From: JAAYQA01 sp964510345
GTDB taxonomy: Bacteria > Bacillota > Clostridia > Tissierellales > Peptoniphilaceae
Reading direction: 5' to 3'
NCBI GenBank assembly: GCA_964510345.1
Contig: CAZEBB010000003.1
Location: 1-64,000 of the forward strand
Length of the DNA: 64,000 bases
The notes beneath the pieces are model-generated. The model did no database searches and had not been told where the DNA came from. It saw nothing but the letters and a program-made list of their open reading frames with translations. Positions 7,641 to 15,002 of this stretch are shown here, one piece after another. The position numbers and the translations under genes are program-made. How positions within the stretch are numbered: the stretch's first letter is position 1; each line of letters begins with the position of its first letter.

Positions 7641-8516
7641 ATGTTCATGAATGAAGTGATGATTAAGACGGGTTTGACGCGTAAAGCGATCGAATACTAT
7701 GAGGAAAAAGGGTTTGTGACGCCCGAGAGAGAAGAAAACAATTATCGGGTTTATTCCGATGGGGACATCGAAGTATTGAATAAGATCTCCATCTTCAGAA
7801 AACTAGGTTGTTCGATCGATGAAATAAAAAGTATTCTAGAAGACAAAAATCAGTCATCCTTAGCCACCATTATTCGAGATAAAGAAATTAAATCCCAATT
7901 AGATCATGCAAGAGTCGAAACGCTAAAATTGTTACTTGCAGAATCCGATGCCGGAAAGGTGAAAGAACAGTTGGACTCGATCGATCAACAAGAAACGATC
8001 TATACCAAACTCATGAGAGCCTTTCCGGGATACTTTGGTCAAATCTTCTTTTTATCCTATCAACCCTTCCTAGGAGAAGCGTTGGAGGAAAGTAAGGTCA
8101 AATACTATCAGGAATATACGGAGTTTTTAGACAATATGCCTGAATTTGCGATCGACGAGGAAGAAAAAATCGCTTTGGAGGAAGCCTCGAAGTACATATC
8201 CAATGCCGATATCGAGGAGACAAATAAAGAAAAAATAAAAGCGATTGAAAATGCAGATGATTGGTTAGATGAAAACAGGGAGATGCTGGAGAGTTACCGG
8301 TCTTTCAAAGAAAGCGAAGACTATCGTAATCATCCCATTGTTCGTTTGCAAGAGAGGATGAAAGAACATATGGAGGCCAGCGGATATTATGAGATTGCCC
8401 TCCCACTGATGAGACAGTTTAGCCCGTCCTATGATGCATACTATCAACAGTTGCTCGTAGCCGATCAGAAGTTCCTAATGAAACACGAGCGTATACGCCG
8501 TGTAGACGAGCAGTAG
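7641..8516 (+). CDS. MerR-family transcriptional regulator with large C-terminal effector domain
   Basis: The 291-residue protein opens with a MerR winged helix (FMNEVMIKTGLTRKAIEYYEEKG, residues ~2-24, then NYRVYSDGDIEVLNKI) and a dimerisation helix to about residue 110. The remaining ~180 residues form a helical, acidic domain that is not the GyrI-like or TipAS type I would recognise, so the inducer is unknown. The start is taken at ATG 7641 behind GAGGGGG; upstream in-frame codons to 7539 would overlap the promoter. The gene is markedly AT-richer than its neighbours. Its 3' end overlaps the convergent lysE-type gene by 42 bp, suggesting recent juxtaposition. It probably controls its own gene through the operator at 7590-7611. 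Confidence 0.85.
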   Translation: MFMNEVMIKTGLTRKAIEYYEEKGFVTPEREENNYRVYSDGDIEVLNKISIFRKLGCSIDEIKSILEDKNQSSLATIIRDKEIKSQLDHARVETLKLLLAESDAGKVKEQLDSIDQQETIYTKLMRAFPGYFGQIFFLSYQPFLGEALEESKVKYYQEYTEFLDNMPEFAIDEEEKIALEEASKYISNADIEETNKEKIKAIENADDWLDENREMLESYRSFKESEDYRNHPIVRLQERMKEHMEASGYYEIALPLMRQFSPSYDAYYQQLLVADQKFLMKHERIRRVDEQ

Positions 8517-9059
8517 CGCCATGATCAGGTTGAGCGCTTTCTTGTGCTCCCGGAAGATCCGCTCAAAAACCGCGCCGAACAGCGCCCATAGGCAGGTGGC
8601 GATAAAACCGGTGAGGGAGAGCAGCAAAATGAAGGCGATGATGACGGGCAGGCTCTTGTAGTTCGGCAGGATGAAAGTGGACATGGTGGTGATCCCGTAC
8701 AGGATGACTTTGACATTGATGAACTGCATGACCAAGCCGGTGAAGATGCTGTTGGTTTGTAGGAGGCCTTTTTTCTCTTCGTGGGGTTTGTCCCGCCAGA
8801 TGGACCAGGCGAGCCACAGGATGTAGCCCGCGCCGATGAAGACCATGACGGGCTCGATCTTCGGTATGTAGTTAAACAGGAGCGCAGAAAAAGCGGCGCA
8901 GGCGGACAGGACGAGGAGAAAGCCTAGGAACACGCCGATATTGAAGCGGAATCCTCCCTTAAAGCCGTATTTCCCGGCATTGGACATGGACATGATATTG
9001 TTGGGTCCGGGGGTGAAGGCGGACAGGATCACATAGGAAAAGAACGCGGTGAAGTTCAA
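8475..9059 (-). CDS. LysE/RhtB-family amino acid exporter
   Basis: The 194-residue membrane protein has about six hydrophobic segments and the family motif TPGPNNIM near residue 18. LysE/RhtB members export amino acids or related metabolites with proton antiport. The start codon is TTG at 9059, set by an excellent AAAGGAG site upstream; no ATG gives the full first helix. The last 42 bp overlap the convergent MerR gene. Substrate cannot be told from sequence. The regulator next door is convergent rather than divergent, so a regulatory link is not implied. Confidence 0.85.
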   Translation of the reverse strand: MNFTAFFSYVILSAFTPGPNNIMSMSNAGKYGFKGGFRFNIGVFLGFLLVLSACAAFSALLFNYIPKIEPVMVFIGAGYILWLAWSIWRDKPHEEKKGLLQTNSIFTGLVMQFINVKVILYGITTMSTFILPNYKSLPVIIAFILLLSLTGFIATCLWALFGAVFERIFREHKKALNLIMALLLVYTAYTLVFH

Positions 9060-9092
9060 GGGGATCTCCTTTGGTCATCAGATGATGTAGTT

Positions 9093-9138
9093 AAAATAAA
9101 GACTCGGTTCGCAAAGTACAGCCTTGCGAAGACGAGCC
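9093..9138 (-). terminator. Terminator of the ABC exporter operon
   Basis: Read on the reverse strand, GGCTCG-TC-TTCGCAA pairs with TTGCGAA-C-CGAGTC (9138-9101) and is followed by TTTATTTT. It follows the permease gene ending at 9147. Confidence 0.7.
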
Positions 9139-9146
9139 TTTTTTTG

Positions 9147-9968
9147 TTATTTGTGTCGTTTGTGCCGCACGTCGTTGTTGAACAACAATGCCAGTGTGCC
9201 TCCAAAAAAGACCAAAGACAGCAGCAAGAAGACGAGATTCGGGGATCCGTCGCCCTGGGCGATGAGCTGTGGCTGCATATACATAAAGGGGGACAAGCGT
9301 CCCAATGCGCTGAAGGCTCCGCCGCTTTGCGCCGAGGCGAAAAACAGATAAAACAGCGCCGTCAGTACGAGGGTCAGCGGTACGGCGATCTTGTCCGTCG
9401 GCACCGCGATCGAAATCAGCGATGAGATGGAGAAGATCAGCAGTTGTAAAAAGAAGATGCCGCGAACAAAGGCGCCCAGCGGGATGGCCTGCACGTCTAC
9501 ATCGAGTTTAAAGATTCCGTAGAGGCGCAATACGCCCAAGTACATCGCGTAGTACAGCGCGCAGAAGGTGATGAGCACGAGTAGATTGGCCGCGATCTTG
9601 TACACCATGATCTGCCAGCGGTGCAAGGGCTTCGCGAGCAGGAAGTCGAGGGTTCCGTCCGCCTTCTCTTTGGCGAACACGCGGCCGCCGAGCCATGCGG
9701 CAAAAAATGCCGCGATCAGAAAGACAAAGCCGTGAATAAAGCTCAAATAGCGGGTCGGCGTGGAAAAGTCCTGATTTTCGTGGATCCCGACGATGGAGAG
9801 CAAGAGCCCGGGGATCGCCACCAGCGCTTTGCGCAGCTCGGTGATAAAGTCCGCTTCCTGCACAAAGGGCAGGAACACGATCGAGATCAGCACGATCATG
9901 GCACACAGCACGCTGACTTTGATGGCTTGTTTCCAATAGCGTTTCCATTCGTAGAATAAAATGCTCAT
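9147..9968 (-). CDS. ABC-2 type transporter permease
   Basis: The 273-residue protein has about six membrane helices in the ABC-2 (NatB/CcmB-like) pattern: a cytosolic start MSILFYEWKRYWKQAIK, a first helix, a periplasmic loop, and a characteristic cytosolic FAKEKADGTLDFLLAKPLHRWQIM segment (~residues 95-120), which is the coupling region of exporters. It overlaps the upstream ATPase gene by four bases, so the two are translationally coupled and form one exporter. Substrate is unknown. A terminator follows at 9138-9093. Confidence 0.85.
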   Translation of the reverse strand: MSILFYEWKRYWKQAIKVSVLCAMIVLISIVFLPFVQEADFITELRKALVAIPGLLLSIVGIHENQDFSTPTRYLSFIHGFVFLIAAFFAAWLGGRVFAKEKADGTLDFLLAKPLHRWQIMVYKIAANLLVLITFCALYYAMYLGVLRLYGIFKLDVDVQAIPLGAFVRGIFFLQLLIFSISSLISIAVPTDKIAVPLTLVLTALFYLFFASAQSGGAFSALGRLSPFMYMQPQLIAQGDGSPNLVFLLLSLVFFGGTLALLFNNDVRHKRHK

Positions 9969-10846
9969 GCTTGGCCTCCAAAGTGTTGCGTGTACAAATC
10001 GGCGGATGCCGCTTCGATGATCTGCACGTGGTGGATCGTGTGTGATGCTAAGACATTCAGCAGCCTTCGCATGTCGCCTCGGTAGAAGAACTGCTTTTCG
10101 GTATCGGTGGAGACGACGATGCGGTACGCGATGGCGGACACTTCTTTATGCGTGAGGTCTCCGTGGCAGATGACAAAGACGCCCTGATTTTCCAGATGGG
10201 CTTCGATCGTCTTTGCAGGCTGTAAGACGCCGTTTTGCAGAGGCGCGATGCGGTCGCAGATGCTCAGCAAATCCTCCGAATGGTGGGAAGCGAGTAGGAT
10301 GGTCGCCCCTGATTTTTTTGCAGCGTGCAGATGTTTCAGGAGATTGGCGCGCTCGACCGGCGCCAAATACGTAAAGGGCGAATCTAATAAGTAGACCGGC
10401 GGATTGCGTAGCAGCGCGATAATCGCGGACAGTTTGCTGCGCTCCCTTCGCGAGAGCTCCCAGCCCATGGCTTTCGGGTCCAGTGCGAAGCTTTCCAACA
10501 GCGCTTTTCTCTGTTGTACCATCGTGCTGTTAAGGAACTTGCCGATTCCGTAGCGGATCGTTTCCGCGACCGAAAGTTCGTCGTAAAAGACGGGGTCTTC
10601 CGGAACGAAGGCGACATTCGCATGCACGAGATTCGGTTCTTTGTTTACGTCGTTTCCGAGGATATGTGCGCTTCCGCTCGTCGGAAAAATGTAGTGCATG
10701 AGGATGCGCATCAGGGTGGTTTTCCCCGATCCGTGGTCACCATAAATACCGAAGGCTTCTCCTTCGGCAATTTTTTGCGTGACGTCGACCAGCGCGTCCT
10801 TCTCGTCATATTGTTTCGTCAGTTGTTGTAGGGTGATGGCATGCAT
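9965..10846 (-). CDS. ABC transporter ATP-binding protein with degenerate Walker B
   Basis: The 293-residue protein has Walker A GDHGSGKTT (~residue 37) and pairs with the permease at 9147-9968. The signature motif is LSRRERSK instead of LSGGQ, and Walker B reads VYLLDSP, so the catalytic Glu after Asp is Ser. A switch His is present in LLASHHSED. These changes predict slow or absent hydrolysis, or a mainly regulatory role. The C-terminal ~90 residues form an extra domain. The ATG at 10846 is preferred over 10864 because GAAGGAAG precedes it. An inverted repeat (10865-10916) separates it from the SPFH gene upstream on the same strand. Confidence 0.8.
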   Translation of the reverse strand: MHAITLQQLTKQYDEKDALVDVTQKIAEGEAFGIYGDHGSGKTTLMRILMHYIFPTSGSAHILGNDVNKEPNLVHANVAFVPEDPVFYDELSVAETIRYGIGKFLNSTMVQQRKALLESFALDPKAMGWELSRRERSKLSAIIALLRNPPVYLLDSPFTYLAPVERANLLKHLHAAKKSGATILLASHHSEDLLSICDRIAPLQNGVLQPAKTIEAHLENQGVFVICHGDLTHKEVSAIAYRIVVSTDTEKQFFYRGDMRRLLNVLASHTIHHVQIIEAASADLYTQHFGGQA

Positions 10847-10864
10847 GCTTTCTTCCTTCGTCAT

Positions 10865-10916
10865 ACCGCCCGGAGTCCGCAGGCGGCTACGCTTTGCGGA
10901 CTCGCTACGAGGCGGT
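10865..10916 (-). repeat. 52-nt GC-rich inverted repeat between two reverse-strand genes
   Basis: GAGTCCGCA (10873-10881) pairs perfectly with TGCGGACTC (10895-10903), and outer ACCGCC (10865-10870) pairs with GGCGGT (10911-10916). There is no T tract, so it is not a standard terminator. It could act as a transcript-processing or stability hairpin between the SPFH and ABC genes. Confidence 0.6.
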
Positions 10917-10930
10917 GTTCATCGTATGAG

Positions 10931-12160
10931 TTATGCCGGGAACGGATTCCCGCATTCGGGGCAGAACTTCGGTGCCGGTTGCGACGGGTCGGGGCGATGC
11001 CCGCAGTTGGTGCAGTACTTCGCGGACTCTTCTTTTTTTGTTCCGCAGTTGCTACAGAAGTTGCCGCTGTGGTTCACGTGATTGCAGTTTTGGCAGGTCC
11101 AGGAACCGGCCGCTTGCGATGGCGCCGCCTGTTGCTGCTCAGCTTTCTGCTGTTGTTGCATTTGCATCTGTTGCATATTGGTTTGCGAAGCTTGTCCAAG
11201 GACGGAGCCCGCTTGGTTCATGCCCATGCCCATGCCGATAAAGGCACCGGCAGCGCCGCCTTCGTTGGAGCCGGCTGCTTCGATCCCGCGAGCGATCGAG
11301 CCTTGCAGATAGCCTTCGCGTACCGACGCATCGCCGAGCATTGCCCCCTGATTGCGCATATTGATAAGGGCTTTACTCTCATCGTCGTACGAGATGGAGG
11401 CGATCCCCACGGCCTGTACTTCCATACCGCGGTTTTCCTTCCAGCTGTCGTCGAGCGTGTCTTGCATGTATTGGCTGAGCTCCCGCCCTTTGGAGGCGAC
11501 GTGCGAGATGCGCGTGCCGTCGACCGACATCTGGTTGATGGACGCTTGCAGCGCTTCTAAGAATTCGTTGAGATATTGTTCGTTGACATCTTGAATGTCG
11601 ACGCGACTTGCATTTTTAGGAATGACTTCCGCATAGAAGAGAAGCGGGTCGGTAATTTTAATAGAGTAGGTTCCGTGCGCGCGCAAAAATAGCTCGGAAT
11701 TATAGAAATTGTCGAAGTAGTTGATCGGGTTACGCGTTCCAAATTTGATCCCTTTGATCTCTTGTAAGTTGATATAGTAGACTTTCTGTTGCGTCGGCGT
11801 GACGCCGCCATAACGAATGCGGTTAAAGGACTCTTTCAAGCTGTCCATAAACTGCCCGTTGAACATCGAAGGAGCGCTTTTGTTGTCGACGGTGAAATAG
11901 CCTTCTTCAGCCGTGTAGTCGATAATCTTGCCGCCGTCGACCAGGATCATGAACTGGTTCGGGTACACGTGGATGACGGATCCGTCCGTGATGAGGTTCT
12001 CCGTTCCTTTGCGGTTTTGATTGCGGCTGTCACCGCGACGGACGGGAACGCCGCTCGTGAAGACAGTGGTGTCTGTCATTTGATCGGGTTCGATGACCTC
12101 GATCCATTGGTCGGCCAAAGCGCCGCCAACGGCACTTGATATCGCTTTAATTAATCCCAT
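10931..12160 (-). CDS. SPFH-domain protein with C-terminal zinc ribbons (YdjI/virion-core-like)
   Basis: The 409-residue cytosolic protein begins with an SPFH/Band-7-like region of about 300 residues (MGLIKAISSAVGGALADQWIE..., MILVDGGKIIDY, SELFLRAHGTYSIKI), of the type annotated as virion core protein or YdjI. A Gly/Met/Gln-rich linker (~residues 300-350) follows, then two double-Cys zinc ribbons (WTCQNC...FCSNC and YCTNC...FCPEC). ATG 12160 is chosen because AAAGGAGG lies just upstream; the longer frame to 12223 has no such site. SPFH proteins scaffold membrane microdomains or stress complexes. In Bacillus YdjI works with the PspA-like YdjF, but no PspA gene is present here. Confidence 0.8.
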   Translation of the reverse strand: MGLIKAISSAVGGALADQWIEVIEPDQMTDTTVFTSGVPVRRGDSRNQNRKGTENLITDGSVIHVYPNQFMILVDGGKIIDYTAEEGYFTVDNKSAPSMFNGQFMDSLKESFNRIRYGGVTPTQQKVYYINLQEIKGIKFGTRNPINYFDNFYNSELFLRAHGTYSIKITDPLLFYAEVIPKNASRVDIQDVNEQYLNEFLEALQASINQMSVDGTRISHVASKGRELSQYMQDTLDDSWKENRGMEVQAVGIASISYDDESKALINMRNQGAMLGDASVREGYLQGSIARGIEAAGSNEGGAAGAFIGMGMGMNQAGSVLGQASQTNMQQMQMQQQQKAEQQQAAPSQAAGSWTCQNCNHVNHSGNFCSNCGTKKEESAKYCTNCGHRPDPSQPAPKFCPECGNPFPA

Positions 12161-12264
12161 GGGAGCCTCCTTTATACTTTCTACTGCAAGTATACCCGAT
12201 TCTAACGTAAATTGCGACTGCAAAGCCTTTCACGGCGCGGAACAGACCGAAAATCAAACAGCTA

Positions 12265-12273
12265 TGGTATGAT
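12265..12273 (+). promoter_or_regulatory. Extended -10 promoter of the HAD gene
   Basis: TGG-TATGAT (12265-12273) is an extended -10 box 34 nt before the start codon; no good -35 box is seen. Confidence 0.45.
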
Positions 12274-12306
12274 AATGAGAGAAATCAAAGAGGAAAGGAA
12301 GTTGAT

Positions 12307-12954
12307 ATGAAAGGCATTCTATTTGACTTAGACGGCACACTGTTAGATTCGATGGGCGTATGGGTGCGATTGGCCGACGATTATCTACTGTCGCTCGGGA
12401 TCGACCCGCCGGGCGACCTACGCCAATACATTAAGACGATGACGCTCAAAGAAGCGCTCGGCTACTTTCAGGAGCGCTTCGGCATCACGGACGACGTGGA
12501 CAAGATGCTCGCCGATACCCACGCGATCCTTGCGACCTACTATCACACGAGCGTGACGGTCAAACCAGCCGCCAAAGAGGTGTTGCAAGCTCTTCAAGCC
12601 AATGGAAATCGCATGGCGGTCGCCACGGCGACGGTGGACGCGCTTTCGGTGCCGGCGATCGAGCATCAGGGGTTGCAGTCGTACTTTGAATTTGTGCAAA
12701 CGCCGGCCAACTCGGGCTTCACGAAAAACGAAGTCGCCTTCTGGGAGGAAGCGGCTCGTCGCCTCGGGATGCCGCCGGAAGAGATCGTCGTGTTTGAAGA
12801 TGCGCTCCACGGTATGGAGACCGCTAAAGCCGCCGGCATGCGGGTGATCGCTATCGCCGATGAAACGGCGCTCAGGGACCGTGACCGGATTCGGGCCTTG
12901 GCCGACGTGTACATGGAAGGCTTTTCCGAGTTCAATCTTGCCATGCTGGGTTAA
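12307..12954 (+). CDS. HAD-superfamily phosphatase (beta-phosphoglucomutase/phosphatase-like)
   Basis: The 215-residue enzyme has HAD motif I DLDGTLLDS (nucleophile Asp near residue 8), a helical C1 cap, motif II region VATAT (~101), a conserved Lys near TKNE, and motif IV VVFEDALHGMETAKAAGM (~160). This is the GPH/beta-PGM/YcjU type, usually hydrolysing small phosphorylated sugars or nucleotides. GAAAGGAAG precedes the ATG. It is a single-gene unit between the divergent SPFH gene and the V-ATPase operon. The exact substrate cannot be predicted. Confidence 0.85.
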   Translation: MKGILFDLDGTLLDSMGVWVRLADDYLLSLGIDPPGDLRQYIKTMTLKEALGYFQERFGITDDVDKMLADTHAILATYYHTSVTVKPAAKEVLQALQANGNRMAVATATVDALSVPAIEHQGLQSYFEFVQTPANSGFTKNEVAFWEEAARRLGMPPEEIVVFEDALHGMETAKAAGMRVIAIADETALRDRDRIRALADVYMEGFSEFNLAMLG

Positions 12955-13044
12955 CCTGTTGCGCGAACTCGTGGATGTATGAAGAAAAACAATTTCATAG
13001 GAAGGATTTTTTATAGGCAAACGCTACAACTCAGTACACGATTC

Positions 13045-13053
13045 TGATATGAT
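13045..13053 (+). promoter_or_regulatory. Extended -10 promoter for the DUF1622/V-ATPase operon
   Basis: TGA-TATGAT at 13045-13053 lies 62 nt before the first gene of a run in which the later spacers are under 15 nt. No strong -35 is seen. Confidence 0.45.
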
Positions 13054-13115
13054 GTAGAGCAGTAGTTGGAGGTATAACGAAGTACCGAAAATCGATCCAT
13101 TAGAGAGGTGTTGCT

Positions 13116-13607
13116 GTGAGGGAAATATACGGTACGTTTCAATCCGTCTATACAGCGGTAGCGGGGAACATGGCCGACACGCCCCTCGTCGCCGCGGAAG
13201 CGGCGCATGAAGCGGGGGCCATGCACAGCTTACTGGAGATGATCGTTCCACCGATCTCCGGCGTACTGGAGCTGATCGGCGTCGCGATCATCGTGTTGGG
13301 CAGCGTGCGCGCCCTCATCGCGTTTATCGGGGCGCGATTCAATTTCGGCGACGAAGAAGTCAAATTAGAGCTGGCGCAATCACTTGCGCTGAGCTTGGAG
13401 TTCAAGCTCGGTGCGGAGATTCTTAAGTCGGTCATCATTCGCAACTTGAACGAATTTGCTCTGCTCTTCGCGATCGTCCTCTTGCGCGTGATCATGACCT
13501 TTGTCATCCATTGGGAGATCAAGACGACGCACGAGGACAGAAAGCTGAAAATACAGGAGTTGGAACTGGACAGGATGGAAGCTGAGTATGAAAAGACGAA
13601 AAAATAG
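13116..13607 (+). CDS. DUF1622 membrane protein
   Basis: The 163-residue protein has three hydrophobic stretches (about residues 45-72, 108-125 and 128-140) and the DUF1622 pattern ELIGVAIIVLGSVRAL ... LSLEFKLGAEILKSVI. The C-terminal ~30 residues are a charged coiled-coil tail. Start is GTG 13116 with GAGAGG about 8 nt upstream. It sits 11 nt before the first V-ATPase gene and would be co-transcribed. The function of DUF1622 is unknown; genomic placement suggests a membrane-energised role, but this is inference. Confidence 0.7.
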   Translation: MREIYGTFQSVYTAVAGNMADTPLVAAEAAHEAGAMHSLLEMIVPPISGVLELIGVAIIVLGSVRALIAFIGARFNFGDEEVKLELAQSLALSLEFKLGAEILKSVIIRNLNEFALLFAIVLLRVIMTFVIHWEIKTTHEDRKLKIQELELDRMEAEYEKTKK

Positions 13608-13618
13608 GGAGGGACTGT

Positions 13619-13930
13619 ATGGATAGTGTAATACGCAATATCTTGGACATCGACAGGGATACCATCGATATGGTCCGCGATATGCAAAGCAAATTGTCGC
13701 AAAATGATGACGTTTTGCTCTCTCTCCTGGAATCGCGGGAAAAGGAGATCAAGGAAGAGGCGAAAAAGGAATCGGACGCACGATACGAGAGCATTATGAA
13801 AGAGACGCAGGTGAAGGTGAACGAGCTCATCAAAGAGAATGAGGAGAGGCTCTATCGCCTGAACTCTCGCTACGAACAAAACAAGGACCGGTTGGCGCAA
13901 GAGTTACTCAGTCAATTGCTGGATGAGTGA
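13619..13930 (+). CDS. ntpF: V-type ATPase peripheral-stalk subunit (G/H-like, NtpF position)
   Basis: The 103-residue, almost wholly helical and charged protein (ESREKEIKEEAKKESDARYE..., no membrane segment) fits the small coiled-coil stator subunit that pairs with subunit E. It is the first gene of the ATPase set, as in other bacterial V-ATPase operons, with a 6-nt gap to ntpC. Sequence conservation in this family is weak, so the call rests on size, coiled coil and position. Confidence 0.75.
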   Translation: MDSVIRNILDIDRDTIDMVRDMQSKLSQNDDVLLSLLESREKEIKEEAKKESDARYESIMKETQVKVNELIKENEERLYRLNSRYEQNKDRLAQELLSQLLDE

Positions 13931-13936
13931 TGCACG

Positions 13937-14986
13937 ATGGCTAATTACCGTGTCTTCTCTGCGTTAAATACCAAACTGCTCGCCATGCAGTCCAAACTCC
14001 TCCAAGAAGAGGAGTACATACGGCTGATCGGCTTGCCGGACTTGGAATCACAAATTCATTTTCTGAATACGCAGACGCACTACCGCGGGGCGCTGAACGC
14101 TGCGTCCTATACAGATGACGTAGAGCTCGGGATGGAAAGAAAGCGCTACGCCGACCTTTTGCGGCTGCGCTACTATTTACGGGGGCCGTACCTTCGGTTT
14201 TTTGATGCGAATCTGTTGCGTTTTGAGGTAGAGGAAATCAAGGTGATTCTCCGCGGGATTCGCAGCGAAGAGGATATGGACATCCTCATGTTGCAGTCGA
14301 TCCTTCTGGGTCACTACACGGATCGGCACCCGATTTATCGATTCGACAAGAACACGACGCTTCCGCAGTATATCGAAAACTTGAAAGAGACGCCCTACTA
14401 CGAAGTCTTGGAATCCTATGCGGACGACGAAAGCCCACGAACGCTCTTTTACATGGAGATGCTGTTGGACCGTTACTATTACAAACAGTTGTTGGAAACG
14501 GCCAAGGGCTTAACCAAAGAGGACCGAAACTTTGTCCGCGAGTCGCTGGGGACCGATATCGACCTGAAGAATCTGGAATTCATCTATCGCGGGAAGAAGT
14601 TTTACGACCTGATCCCGCAGGAACTGGTAAATCTCGCGATCCCGGAAGGGCTCTATATCGATGCGGACGAGATCCAAAGGCTCTCCGGCGGCACCGTAGA
14701 AGAGTTTGAAGCGGAGGTCGCCAAGACGAAGATGAGCTTTATGGTCGACGGAGGCAAAGATATTGACTTGGAGATGTTCCGTGCGATGAAACGCTACCAA
14801 TACGGGCAGTTCAAGCGGTATGAGCACACGACGGAAAAGAACATCATGTTATTGCTTGCTTATATCCATTTGACGGAATTCGAGATCAGAGACGTAATTG
14901 CGATCATGGAAGGAAGACGCTACAACATGGATAAGAGAGAAATCAATCGCTTCTTGATCAAACAAGTGGACGAAGCAAAATTATAA
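13937..14986 (+). CDS. ntpC: V-type ATPase subunit C/d
   Basis: The 349-residue helical protein belongs to the subunit C/d family, which links the central rotor to the c ring. Recognisable segments are the N-terminal YRVFSALNTKLLAMQSKLL, LLRFEVEEIKVILRG (~residue 95), and the C-terminal EFEIRDVIAIMEGRRYNM, which ends such proteins. Length is normal (about 330-360). It starts 6 nt after ntpF and is followed by ntpI. Confidence 0.88.
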   Translation: MANYRVFSALNTKLLAMQSKLLQEEEYIRLIGLPDLESQIHFLNTQTHYRGALNAASYTDDVELGMERKRYADLLRLRYYLRGPYLRFFDANLLRFEVEEIKVILRGIRSEEDMDILMLQSILLGHYTDRHPIYRFDKNTTLPQYIENLKETPYYEVLESYADDESPRTLFYMEMLLDRYYYKQLLETAKGLTKEDRNFVRESLGTDIDLKNLEFIYRGKKFYDLIPQELVNLAIPEGLYIDADEIQRLSGGTVEEFEAEVAKTKMSFMVDGGKDIDLEMFRAMKRYQYGQFKRYEHTTEKNIMLLLAYIHLTEFEIRDVIAIMEGRRYNMDKREINRFLIKQVDEAKL

Positions 14987-15002
14987 GAAGGGATGTGATG
15001 TT

